Shown here: in pieces, positions 5,739-14,100 of the stretch | Numbering within the stretch: position 1 is the first letter of the stretch | Layout: every line of letters starts with the position of its first letter | From: a virus | Strand: one strand, 5' to 3' | IMG/VR virus record: IMGVR_UViG_3300042884_000935 | Location: 1-40,603 of that record | Length of the DNA: 40,603 nucleotides | The notes under the pieces: generated by a model | The model's database searches: none | The model's input: only the letters and a program-made list of their open reading frames with translations | What the model was told of the DNA's origin: nothing | Position numbers and translations under genes: made by a program

Positions 5739-5873
5739 GGTTGTAGGTGGTGAATGCGTAGGCTGATACGCAAGGCGGAGACTCCGGCTATCCGGCCAAT
5801 GGTGCTCTATATCGGTTCGACTCCGACAGCCTAGGATGAAGCCGGGGATCAGCACCGGCCACCACCTACAACC
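5739..5873. ncRNA. Candidate structured RNA with tRNA-like T-arm
   Basis: A 14-bp perfect stem, 5739-5752 with 5860-5873, closes a 107-base interior. Inner hairpins are GCGTA/TACGC (5756-5760/5767-5771), CCGG/CCGG (5784-5787/5792-5795), TCGG-TTCGACT-CCGA (5812-5826) and GCCGG/CCGGC (5841-5845/5855-5859). The TTCGACT loop and its distance to TAGGCT/AGCCTA (5759-5764/5828-5833) copy a tRNA T-arm and acceptor stem. No proper anticodon arm is visible, and the TAGGCT pairing competes with the GCGTA hairpin. T-loop features read on the plus strand. A minus-strand copy would form the late mRNA 3' end. Not a functional tRNA. Confidence 0.45.
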
Positions 5874-5877
5874 TTAC

Positions 5878-6312
5878 TTAAGGCGCAGGCTCGGCAGGAA
5901 CCACGAACGGTTCAACAATGACAGGCGGCTTGCTTGCGGCTTCGATGCCTTGGCCTGCAATGCCGCCCAGCGTGCCCATCGTCAAGCCGTACTGCTGCAC
6001 TTCCGCGTCAATCTGTTTCATGGAAATCGCGGCGTTTCGGTTGATGCCGTAGACGTTGGTCAAGCTGGGAATCAGGATCGATGCCCAGGCCATCGCCTTA
6101 TCTTGAGGCACAGCGATAGAACCGGCTGCAGACTTGCGAAGCGCCAGCGCCATGATCGCGCCCTGGTTGCCGGTCGCAGCAGCAGCGGCCAGCGCCATGA
6201 CTGCATTGTTGTCGGCTTCGATGGCCTTGCCTTGGACCTCGTAATACTTGCTCATGTCAGTCGCGCAGCCGGTCAGGAATACGGTCAGCACAAGGGCGAG
6301 AATGGTTTTCAT
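5878..6312 (-). CDS. Small lipoprotein, last gene of the late/lysis operon
   Basis: 144 residues with a lipoprotein signal peptide, MKTILALVLTVFLTGCA, lipobox LTGC with lipidated Cys16. The mature part is Ala-rich (AVMALAAAAATGNQGAIMAL), then has NVYGINRNAAISMKQIDAEV. I chose the ATG at 6312 because the signal peptide begins there and it overlaps the Rz stop (ATGA). Position after Rz/Rz1 suggests an outer-membrane or periplasmic lysis accessory or lysogenic-conversion lipoprotein; the role is not known. Confidence 0.75.
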   Translation of the reverse strand: MKTILALVLTVFLTGCATDMSKYYEVQGKAIEADNNAVMALAAAAATGNQGAIMALALRKSAAGSIAVPQDKAMAWASILIPSLTNVYGINRNAAISMKQIDAEVQQYGLTMGTLGGIAGQGIEAASKPPVIVEPFVVPAEPAP

Positions 6313-6860
6313 GGGTTGCCTTTCAGTTGGGTTTTGAAGGTTTCGAGTCGGCCCTGGAACTCGGTGTAAGCGGGCCATTTGTCGTGGAACTCCCAAGCCT
6401 TTCCAGCCGCTTCAGCCGCCGCGTCTCCCAGCGCTGAATATCGGACTGCACACTCTCCAAGATCGCTTTCGGCTTCTGCGGCATTTGCCCCGCAGGTTTC
6501 GGCGGAAGCTCCGGCCATACGCTGGGCACTAGGCGCGGACTGCTGCAGCCCAGCAGCGCGAGACTTGTTAGAAGCACTGAGAGTCTTAAGCTTGTCTTGA
6601 AGCTCTTGGTTTTTGGCATCGACTTCATTTGCTTGAACCTTCCATTCGAGCGTTTGCTCTTGTGCGCGGTCAATCTGCTTTTTCGCCTGATTTTGTGTCT
6701 CTGTCCGCTCTCGCTTTACACCCTCCTGAATCAGGCTATGCCGGTAGTACAGAAATCCACCTACAACTACCGCCACGCACACAAGGGCTACGGCCCACCT
6801 GTACGGGTTCGCTGCGGTCTTTGCGGCCTCAACCGCAACGTCGCCGATGTCGTCACTCAT
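6309..6860 (-). CDS. Inner-membrane spanin subunit (Rz-like)
   Basis: 183 residues. A short cytoplasmic N-terminus precedes one transmembrane helix (about 21-40, RWAVALVCVAVVVGGFLYYR). A long charged coiled-coil periplasmic segment (about 45-95, QNQAKKQIDRAQEQTLEWKV and following) comes next, and two cysteines later. This is the i-spanin layout. With Rz1 it would fuse inner and outer membranes after the lysozyme cuts the wall. The Rz1 gene is wholly embedded in another frame, which strongly supports the call. It follows the small membrane-protein gene at 6897. Confidence 0.85.
   Translation of the reverse strand: MSDDIGDVAVEAAKTAANPYRWAVALVCVAVVVGGFLYYRHSLIQEGVKRERTETQNQAKKQIDRAQEQTLEWKVQANEVDAKNQELQDKLKTLSASNKSRAAGLQQSAPSAQRMAGASAETCGANAAEAESDLGECAVRYSALGDAAAEAAGKAWEFHDKWPAYTEFQGRLETFKTQLKGNP
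6323..6628 (-). CDS. Outer-membrane spanin lipoprotein (Rz1-like), embedded in Rz
   Basis: 101 residues in a different frame, wholly inside the Rz gene. A lipoprotein signal peptide ends LTSLALLGC, lipidation at the Cys. The mature protein is proline-rich (PSVWPELPPKPAGQMPQKPK), the hallmark of o-spanins. The ATG at 6628 has GGAAGG ten bases upstream. A second ATG lies at 6619. It should sit in the outer membrane and bind the Rz coiled coil across the periplasm. Confidence 0.85.
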   Translation of the reverse strand: MKSMPKTKSFKTSLRLSVLLTSLALLGCSSPRLVPSVWPELPPKPAGQMPQKPKAILESVQSDIQRWETRRLKRLERLGSSTTNGPLTPSSRADSKPSKPN

Positions 6861-6900
6861 GCTGCACCCATTTGTTTGTGATCATGGATAGCCACATCAT
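6853..6900 (-). CDS. Possible 15-residue overlapping peptide
   Basis: The frame MMWLSMITNKWVQHE starts inside the stop of the 37-residue membrane gene (ATGA) and stops inside the Rz start region. Its main effect might be to couple translation of the membrane protein to Rz. It is too short to be sure it is a product. Confidence 0.3.
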   Translation of the reverse strand: MMWLSMITNKWVQHE

Positions 6901-7010
6901 TTCAGTATCCAATCCGATGCAATTGGCCCGATAGAGCCGAACAGCCACACAGCGGCCACCAAAACGACAACGATGGCCACGTCTGGTAAAAATCCGTCTT
7001 CACTGTTCAT
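6897..7010 (-). CDS. 37-residue single-pass membrane protein in lysis cassette
   Basis: The sequence MNSEDGFLPDVAIVVVLVAA continues VWLFGSIGPIASDWILK. An acidic N-terminus and one hydrophobic helix (about 10-30) resemble pinholin/antiholin-size proteins. The ATG overlaps the lysozyme stop (ATGA). Lying between endolysin and spanin genes, it is a good candidate for a lysis-timing membrane peptide. Function is inferred from position only. Confidence 0.6.
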   Translation of the reverse strand: MNSEDGFLPDVAIVVVLVAAVWLFGSIGPIASDWILK

Positions 7011-7696
7011 GCCCAGCCCTCCCGACGTTGCTTGACCCGCTGCCAGACGATGTAGCCGCACAAGCCGACCACCGCCACCAACAGCAAGGGGACCAGGTAC
7101 GGACCCAGCGCGTCACGGACCTGACTCGCTGCAGCAGCGATAGCCGACACACCGCCCGCCGCGCCTGCCGCCTTGTTGATGGCGCTGTCAGTCATTGACG
7201 ACTCAGGCTCCACCGCTTGAGGCATCCCGACACGCGGGCCATACGCCGGATCGCTCACGTCATCATGGACAGGTTCAAGGTACAGCGCAGCTTCTGCGGC
7301 CCTGCGTCTTGTAAGCCCGGGCCAGACCTTTCCCCCCGCTTTGTTCCACAGCGCAAACGCTCGCGCCGCCGCCTGCTTGTCTCCACGCTGGTGCGCCTTG
7401 ATGACGCTGGATCGAGACATGCCAGCCGTGCCCACGTTGAAGGCAAAACAAACCAGCGCGTCAAATTCGTTTTGATTGACGTTGCCGCCAGTGGCCTGCA
7501 TCGTGGCCTGTTCGTATTTCACAATCTCGCGCTTGAGCCTGGCTGTGCCTTGCTCTTTCGTGATCTTGTCGCCCTGCTTCACTCCTTCAATGAACCCGTA
7601 ACCTATGGTCCAGATCCCCACCGGGTCACGGTAAGCAACAGGTGAAAAGCCCTCGAACTCTTGGATCAGCGAAACACCGCGCGGTGATGTTTTCAT
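7007..7696 (-). CDS. GH24 lysozyme (endolysin) with C-terminal membrane anchor
   Basis: 229 residues. Residues 1-145 match T4-type lysozymes. E15 in EFEGF, D24 in YRDPVG and T30 in WTIGYG have the same spacing as T4 E11/D20/T26, so it should cleave the glycan backbone of peptidoglycan. The domain ends with WPGLTRRRAAEAALYLEP. A linker and a transmembrane helix at about 198-218 (LGPYLVPLLLVAVVGLCGYI) then follow, with a positively charged tail. A C-terminal anchor is unusual for GH24, which is normally soluble or has an N-terminal SAR. No N-terminal signal is visible. It overlaps both neighbouring genes by ATGA. Confidence 0.92.
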   Translation of the reverse strand: MKTSPRGVSLIQEFEGFSPVAYRDPVGIWTIGYGFIEGVKQGDKITKEQGTARLKREIVKYEQATMQATGGNVNQNEFDALVCFAFNVGTAGMSRSSVIKAHQRGDKQAAARAFALWNKAGGKVWPGLTRRRAAEAALYLEPVHDDVSDPAYGPRVGMPQAVEPESSMTDSAINKAAGAAGGVSAIAAAASQVRDALGPYLVPLLLVAVVGLCGYIVWQRVKQRREGWA

Positions 7697-8130
7697 GCCC
7701 GTTCCTTTTCTTTGCTTTCGGAATCAGCTACCTCTGAGTAACCGCTTGGTGTAATGAAGTCTTTGACGTTCTCCCAGGGTGTGAGCAATTGGTTTTTGTG
7801 CAGGTTGTAGGCTTGCCGCAATTGCTCTTTCATCCGTTCGCGCTTATCCAGCACCTCACTCATGTAGGCGCCAGCATTCCAGATCACCTTATCCTTGATC
7901 GACAGCAAAACCCACAGCGCGGCGCCGACAAGCATCACCACCCCCGAGCCGTATAACACGGCAGAAAAGCACATCCCTATGTGACCAGCCACCAGCGCAG
8001 GAAAGAGAATCACTTTCTCCCAATGCGCAGCTTTCCTTAGCTGATTCGCCGCAACGAAGTAATGCCCAGCATTCCAAAAGCCGATGACAAAGGCGACGAC
8101 ACGAATCACCAGATCAGAATCAGTTCCCAT
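7693..8130 (-). CDS. Multi-pass membrane protein, lysis region (possible holin)
   Basis: 145 residues with about three hydrophobic segments (LVIRVVAFVIGFWNAGHYFV; ILFPALVAGHIGMCFSAVLY; GVVMLVGAALWVLLSI), then a charged, helical cytoplasmic tail (LDKRERMKEQLRQAYNLHK). I chose the ATG at 8130, which overlaps the upstream gene by 11 bp. Size, topology and place directly before the lysozyme fit a holin-like protein, but I do not recognise the family. Confidence 0.65.
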   Translation of the reverse strand: MGTDSDLVIRVVAFVIGFWNAGHYFVAANQLRKAAHWEKVILFPALVAGHIGMCFSAVLYGSGVVMLVGAALWVLLSIKDKVIWNAGAYMSEVLDKRERMKEQLRQAYNLHKNQLLTPWENVKDFITPSGYSEVADSESKEKERA

Positions 8131-8521
8131 CTGCTGCCCTCCCTGCCCGCCGCTTGAATAAGTCAAGGGCAATAGGCACAAGCCAAGGCCAGCCAGCACC
8201 AAGAACAAACGCCAGAGCCCAATCGTTGATCGGCGCCGGATCAATCCATTCCCACTTGACAAGGTAGGCCCCGAGGAATGGCGCCCCAATCCCTCCAAGC
8301 AAGACGGAGATGACGCCATTGGCGATAGCCTTTGGCTTGTCAGCGGGTCTAAAGTACGCATAGACCACAGTCACCGCAGCCGCCCCGATCAGCCACGGAA
8401 CAGGATCGCGCCCAAGCTGATGCGCGGTGGTCCCTGCGACTCCCGCTGCAACAGCAGACCACGCCGCCTTTGAACTGAAAAGCGCTGCCAGGGCGATGGC
8501 TATTTTTTGTTTCCATCTCAC
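8120..8521 (-). CDS. Small membrane protein, probable holin candidate
   Basis: 133 residues from a GTG that overlaps the previous stop (GTGA). The N-terminus is basic, with hydrophobic segments at about 6-30, 45-60, 72-95 and 105-122 (for example WALAFVLGAGWPWLVPIALD), and the C-terminus is basic (KRRAGRAAD). The pattern and location match phage holins of beta- and gammaproteobacterial siphoviruses, but the neighbouring gene is an equal candidate. Confidence 0.65.
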   Translation of the reverse strand: MRWKQKIAIALAALFSSKAAWSAVAAGVAGTTAHQLGRDPVPWLIGAAAVTVVYAYFRPADKPKAIANGVISVLLGGIGAPFLGAYLVKWEWIDPAPINDWALAFVLGAGWPWLVPIALDLFKRRAGRAADGN

Positions 8522-8943
8522 TTGGGAGCCTCCGCCAGGACAGGGGGATCGGAATCGCAATGTGCGCCCGTTGGGTCGAATGGGTCTGTCAATCGGTAGC
8601 AGATCACATCGGCCACCTTGAATCTCCAGCCGGACCCCTGAGCGATGTATCGGCGTAAACGGTCAGTCACAAACCAGTCACCAACAGGCCAAGGAACCGT
8701 CACGCCCTTAACCTTGCGTTTCTCGAATCCGACGCCCGTAGGCCTTTCCCAAAACACGAGCGATGCGACAGTGAACTGCAGGATGACGTCAAGAATGAAC
8801 GTCACCAGAATCACCGGGATGGACATCACCAAAGGAAGCCCGACCAGACGGCCTTTAAGTCTTGCGCGATAGAGTCCCATTGCGTGGATGTAGCCGTGCC
8901 AGAACACCCAGCAAACCAACAGCGTGTAGATGGCAATCGTCAT
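8518..8943 (-). CDS. Membrane protein of unknown function, tail-lysis junction
   Basis: 141 residues with an N-terminal hydrophobic helix (MTIAIYTLLVCWVFWHGYIH), a second long hydrophobic stretch (GLPLVMSIPVILVTFILDVI) and a soluble C-terminal half containing PWPVGDWFVTDRLRRYI and FDPTGAHCDSDPPVL. It follows the tail-fibre gene by 19 bp and overlaps the next gene (GTGA). The family is not recognised. Confidence 0.65.
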   Translation of the reverse strand: MTIAIYTLLVCWVFWHGYIHAMGLYRARLKGRLVGLPLVMSIPVILVTFILDVILQFTVASLVFWERPTGVGFEKRKVKGVTVPWPVGDWFVTDRLRRYIAQGSGWRFKVADVICYRLTDPFDPTGAHCDSDPPVLAEAPK

Positions 8944-8962
8944 GGCTGGTCCAAATCACTGA

Positions 8963-10267
8963 TCACGATCCAACCTCCGCCGTCAGCGTCACGGCGCCAG
9001 CGGTCGCCTGCGCCAGGTGTGCAGCGGTCGAGGTGTACTGCACCTGCAACGCATCCGGGGCGATGGCAACGACGGTCGCGGCGCTGGCGTTGGTGTAGCT
9101 CCAGGTCAGCGTTGACGCAAGCGTCGGCGTCGCGCGCATCGGCGGCATATCGATCCACGACGCCTCGAAGCCACCGCCCGTGCCGCGGGCGAACACAAAG
9201 CGAGAAAACGGAATCACCCGGCGACGCCGCTTGCACCGCTCCAGCTCATCAAAAGCCCAGTCGTGCGAGGTGTGCATCGCGCCCCGCTCGACCTGGGCCC
9301 GGTTGACCTCCAGGGCTTGGCCTTGGGCCAGCACCGCGTCGGTCCAGATCACCAGAATCAGGTTTTTGGCGCTCGCGCCCACAGTGAAAGAACCATCAAT
9401 CTCACCCCACACCCCGGCGCCAGGCGCAATCGACCCGAGCCGCAACACGTTGACACCCTCGATAAAGAAGTTGCCCGCCGTGTAGGTCGTGCTCGCCCAG
9501 TTGGCGACCACATTCCTCGACACGCTGTCAGCGGACCCAGTCCACTCCAGCACAGCCCATCGAAGCAGCCCCGACGTGCTCAGCTTGACGCGAGCAAACG
9601 CGTTGACCACCGACGACACCACCGACGCGCACCGACTGGCCTCGATCACCTGGCCCAACCCGATGCGCTTGGCGACCGCGGACGGCTGCATCACCCAAAT
9701 ACCCCAGGGCGCCCCCGTCTCGGGATTCGGCATTTGCGCAACCCTGACCTCGCCCGTCTGAGAAAGCACATGCCACCCGTCGAGGCAGTAGTCCCCCGAG
9801 TTGGCATCAATCAGCGCGCGCTGATTGATCTCAAACCCACCGTTGAGCAGCAGGTTCTTGTGACCGAGCACCGCCCCCGAGGTCAGCGCATCGTTGACCG
9901 TGCCTGTGCCGTGGCTGATCTGTGCCGAGTCGGCGCGGATCACCTGCCACGCCGCCGAAACGCCAGGCGTGTGCGCCGTGACGTCCGCGACGTTGGTGGT
10001 CAAGGCGTAGACGCTGCCCGCGTGAGACACAGACGCGGGCATATCCAGCGAGCCCGACAACGCAGACCAGGCCCCCTGAAAATTGATCAGCGCTTCAGCG
10101 GCGCCCACAGCCGCCGACATGTCGTCGAGGTATTCGGCGACGGCGTTGGCCTGGGCGCTGAACGGGTTCAGCGCGGCCGCCAGGGCGAAGGCCTTGGTGT
10201 TAAACGTCGCCTTCGAGTCGCTGGGCAGCGGCGGGTCGAACACGGTGGAGATGATGGGTGCGGTCAT
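8963..10267 (-). CDS. Tail fibre / receptor-binding-type structural protein
   Basis: 434 residues. The N-terminus (TAPIISTVFDPPLPSDSKAT, then NAVAEYLDDMSAAVGAA) is typical of fibre proteins that dock to the tail tip. From about residue 135 (LLLNGGFEINQR) it resembles the carbohydrate-binding jelly-roll domain found in many tail fibres. The C-terminus is Thr/Ser/Ala-rich beta. It is the last tail gene, which is where host-recognition proteins usually lie, and it overlaps the upstream gene (ATGA). Confidence 0.7.
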   Translation of the reverse strand: MTAPIISTVFDPPLPSDSKATFNTKAFALAAALNPFSAQANAVAEYLDDMSAAVGAAEALINFQGAWSALSGSLDMPASVSHAGSVYALTTNVADVTAHTPGVSAAWQVIRADSAQISHGTGTVNDALTSGAVLGHKNLLLNGGFEINQRALIDANSGDYCLDGWHVLSQTGEVRVAQMPNPETGAPWGIWVMQPSAVAKRIGLGQVIEASRCASVVSSVVNAFARVKLSTSGLLRWAVLEWTGSADSVSRNVVANWASTTYTAGNFFIEGVNVLRLGSIAPGAGVWGEIDGSFTVGASAKNLILVIWTDAVLAQGQALEVNRAQVERGAMHTSHDWAFDELERCKRRRRVIPFSRFVFARGTGGGFEASWIDMPPMRATPTLASTLTWSYTNASAATVVAIAPDALQVQYTSTAAHLAQATAGAVTLTAEVGS

Positions 10268-11172
10268 GTCATTCCTTCGATTTCAAGCAGGCATTCGGAC
10301 ATGACCGGGTTCCCGATCACGATCTCGAACTCTTTATAAAAGCCGTACACGGTCAGGCTGTCATAGACCCCGCCCACCCAGAGACAGGGCTCGGCGCGGA
10401 TCTCCGCAAACAGGTCGATCAACCCGTCAACTTCGACGTTCATGACGTTGACCGGGAACGAAGCGCGCCGCGCAAAAGAGCGCCGCACCAGGTTGTATTC
10501 ACCGTATTCGTCCGCCTCTTTGCGGCTGTAGTCCGTGATCCCGACGGCGGCCCCGTGGGAAATGCTGTGCCCGATCACGATCTGTTGCCCGAGCAAGATC
10601 ACGCCGATCGCCATGTCGGGCAGCCCGGTCAGGTCCACGCGCACGGTCGCGTTGGGGTAGCTCGGCAGGTCGGTCAGCGCGACGCTGCTGCGCTCGATCC
10701 GCACACCAAACAGCCAGTCGTGCCAGGTGGATTCGGCGATCGAGCTGATGTTGTCAATCGTCCGGTCATAGACCACCCCGAACGTCGGGTCAGTCATCCG
10801 CACGCGCGCCGTGGTCACGCTGCGCATCGCCAGCAACCCCACGGAGTTGATCACCTGACCCGTCGTCAGCTCGTAATACAGCGACAGGGCCTGCTCGGTG
10901 CGGCTGCTGTTGGCGCGGTCAAAGGCTTTCCAGCGGTTGGTGGGCGAGACACGGATCCACCACTCCGGCGAGGCCGCTGGAGAGCGCCCGGTGTTCGCCG
11001 CCTGCAACGACTCATACACCGCGTGTTCCGCCACCACCATGACCCGCGCCCCCAGCGCATACGTCGACCCGACCAGCCACTCGGGATGATCGGTCTCGGG
11101 AACGTTCGTGCCCGTCAACATGGCGGGCGTGATCGTCACGGGGCGGACCAGCGTCAAGCGGGCGAAACTCAT
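10264..11172 (-). CDS. Tail-tip protein with carbohydrate-binding-like module
   Basis: 302 residues from MSFARLTLVRPVTITPAMLT. Residues about 30-75 (EWLVGSTYALGARVMV, HAVYESLQAAN, SPEWW) fit a small CBM5/12-like module (aromatic, V...Y.S...N...W). The remainder is beta-rich and resembles distal tail or baseplate proteins found just after tape measure genes. It overlaps TMP and fibre genes by ATGA. Only two genes follow TMP, so the tail tip is much simpler than lambda's (no M-L-K-I-J set recognised). Confidence 0.6.
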   Translation of the reverse strand: MSFARLTLVRPVTITPAMLTGTNVPETDHPEWLVGSTYALGARVMVVAEHAVYESLQAANTGRSPAASPEWWIRVSPTNRWKAFDRANSSRTEQALSLYYELTTGQVINSVGLLAMRSVTTARVRMTDPTFGVVYDRTIDNISSIAESTWHDWLFGVRIERSSVALTDLPSYPNATVRVDLTGLPDMAIGVILLGQQIVIGHSISHGAAVGITDYSRKEADEYGEYNLVRRSFARRASFPVNVMNVEVDGLIDLFAEIRAEPCLWVGGVYDSLTVYGFYKEFEIVIGNPVMSECLLEIEGMT

Positions 11173-14100
11173 GCAGACACCTCGCGCGTTTCTGGCATTC
11201 CGTCGGCATCCCAGCGGCGCAGGACCTTGGAAGCGACCTTGGCCTCGGACACCTGAGCGAAGCCGATGGCGTCGATCCGCTCGATCAGCCGGGAAAGAAG
11301 CCGGTTGGTCTGTTCCCCACCACCGCCCAGGAGGCCCTGCGTTTGCGCGGCCGTGTACACCTGGCCGGGGTTTTTGAAGTTGATGATCTCCGGCCCCTCT
11401 TCGCCGACCAGCGCCAGGCCGCCCGGGTAGTAACCGCCACGGGCGAAGGCCCGGCGCTCGTTGGCGCCGTAGGTCTGGTAATGCCATTTGAGGTATTCGT
11501 CGCGCGCCGACAGGTTCGGGTCGGCGTTGAACTGCCGCGCCCGCTCCAGAACGCCCGCGTTCTCGCCCCAGTAGTCCCGCAGGTCCGCGTTCTTGGCCCA
11601 ATAGCCGTCGGCGGTCCAGTTCGCGCCCGACTGCGGCGCCGACTCAAAGCCGCCGCCAAAGCTGAAACCCCCGCCACCCGACGGAGCGCCGCCGGAGCTG
11701 TAGGACTGCGCCATGGCCGCGCTCACCGCGCCGGTATAGGTCGCCATCGCCGATTGAAGATCGACCACCGCCGCGCCCATCGACTTGATCGAGTTGTCCA
11801 CGCCGAACAGCGCATCCACCTGCTTTTGTGCCAGATCAACCTGCAGATCCAGCGCGGTCAATTGGTCCTCCAGCAGCGCGACCTGCTGTTCTGCGTTGGT
11901 CAGCTCGCGCTGAGTGACTTCCTCCAGCGACGAGAGCTCGCCCGCAAACCGCAAGAACGCGCGGTCGCGCTCGAACCGGCTGGCGTAGGCCGAATCGTCC
12001 AGACCCGTGCGGACCGCGTCAATCGCGGTGACCAGGTCGTCGTTGTTGAGTTTGATGGCGCCGGAGATGGCCCGGGCGATCTGATCGCGGGCGGCTCGAG
12101 AGTCCAGCGACGCGGTCGAGTCGACGTCGCCGCGAAGCGACCGGATCGAATCGCGCAGGGTCTTGAAAACATCGTTGAGCCCCGCCTCGGCTTCGGCCGC
12201 GATGTCCAGCAGGCCGGTCAACCGGTCGCGCTCGGCATCGGCCGAACGCTGAATCGCCGACAACGCGCCTTCGACCGCCGCGCGAGAATCCTGCAGCGCG
12301 TACACGTGCAGCTTCAACGCGCGGGCGCTGCCCTCCAGCCCGGCCAGCTCGCGCTCGCGCAGCGCCGTCGTGTTGCCCAGGAGGCCCAACAGCTCCGACT
12401 CGATCTGGTAACGCTGCGATTCAGCTTCGGCCAGGCTGTTGTTGATCTCCGGGACGCTGATCGACCCGACCGCGCCGGTCACGCCGCTGATCGCCTGCTG
12501 GATGCCAGCAATCGCGGAGAGGAACCCCGCGTCGTTGAAGATCGCGTTGAGCGCGGCGGCGGCCTGGTTGGCCGTGGCGACGACGCTGTTGATCGCCGAT
12601 TGTGAGATCGCTTGCGAGATCGGAACGCCAGCGGCCAGGGCCGTGAAAATCGGGGTGATGATCTGGTTGGTGAACGCCTGCGCGATCACGCCCGCGTAGT
12701 TCGACGCGATGGCGGTATAGATCCCGCCGATGATCGTGCTGGCCAGCTGGTCGCCCACCTCCGCCGACGACAGGCGCCCGGTCATCCCCTGCACAAGAAT
12801 TGTGGCGATGGATTCGCCCGTGATGCCCACCGCCGCCATCGACTCGCGCACACCCTCCATCATTCGCTCGAATTCTTCGCGCGAATACTTGCCGCCGGCC
12901 GCTGCCTTCAGCAAGGAGAATTGAAGGTCGTCCATCGCCTTGGCCATGCGCTCGGACTGCTCGGCCGCCGTTTCGGCGCCCTTCATGTTGATGCGGATCT
13001 TGCCGGTGTAGTTGTCGATCGCTTCGCTGGACAGGCCCATCGCGCGGGCCATGGCGCGCGACCCCTCCAGCACCGACTCGACCTGCTGTTTGACGGCCGC
13101 CGAATCGCCGGAATCGACCGCGATCCCGACCGTCTTGTTGGACCGGAACAGACCGCCCTTGTAGCGCGCGAACCCGCCGACGTTGGCCTCGCCGCCCGCG
13201 ATGTCGGCTTCGAAGCCGACCGCCGACAACTTGCGCCCGACCAGCGTCGCCAGCCCGGTGGTGCTGCTCAGGATGTCCGCCCACTTTTCCGAAGTGCCCA
13301 GGGCCTGCAACAGCTTGCGCATGTTGCCGATCTCGTTGCTGGCGAAACCTTTGTTGAACGAGGTCTCGCTGATGCTCTTGTCTGCGGTGTAGGAGGAAAA
13401 CCCGCCAAACCGGACCGTCGACTGGTCGCCGATCCCGAGGGCTGCGCGGGTGTAACCCTTGTCGTACAGGTTGTTCGCGATGGCAATCGCCGCCACGATC
13501 AAGGCGGCGTAACCCGCTGCGCCAATCAGCCCGGACGACGCGCCCGCACCACTGGCGCCCGCGCCCCCGGCGCCAGCGACGCCCGCCGCCCCCGCAGCGC
13601 TACCGGCGCCGCCAGCGCCCGCAGAAACCCCGGCCCAGCCGCCATTGGCCGCGTACAGCGCGCCAATCGAATCGCCGCCGAAAGCGCCGACCGCGTTGGC
13701 ATAGGCCAGCGAGGCCGAACTGGCGCCCACGCTGCCGCCGCTGTAGGCCTGCCAGGCTGCGCCAAGCGCGGAATTGCTCAGGCCGCTGTTGTTGCCCGTG
13801 AGGTAGCTTTGCACGCCGCCCTTGATCGAGTTGGACAGCTCTTGGGCAAACGCCCGCTTGAGCTGAGCGGCCAGGTAATCGAAAAACCCATCGGCGAAGC
13901 CCTTGCCGCTGGAGAACCCCGCCGCGATGCCGCCCGCCAGCGCCTCGCCCAGGTAGTCCGCCGTGCGGTCCCACTCGGTGTCAGCGCGCTGGCCGATGTT
14001 GCGCAACGCCGCGTAAGTCTCTTCCTGTACCGCGTTGGCCGATTCGGCGGCGGCTTTTTCGTCAATCAGCGCCAGGCGCTGACGCCGCAGGTTGATTTCC

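Noticed and set aside
5758-5835. A functional tRNA gene
   Set aside because: T-arm and acceptor-like pairing are present, but no 5-bp anticodon stem with a 7-base loop and no normal D-arm. Kept only as a tRNA-like part of a structured element.
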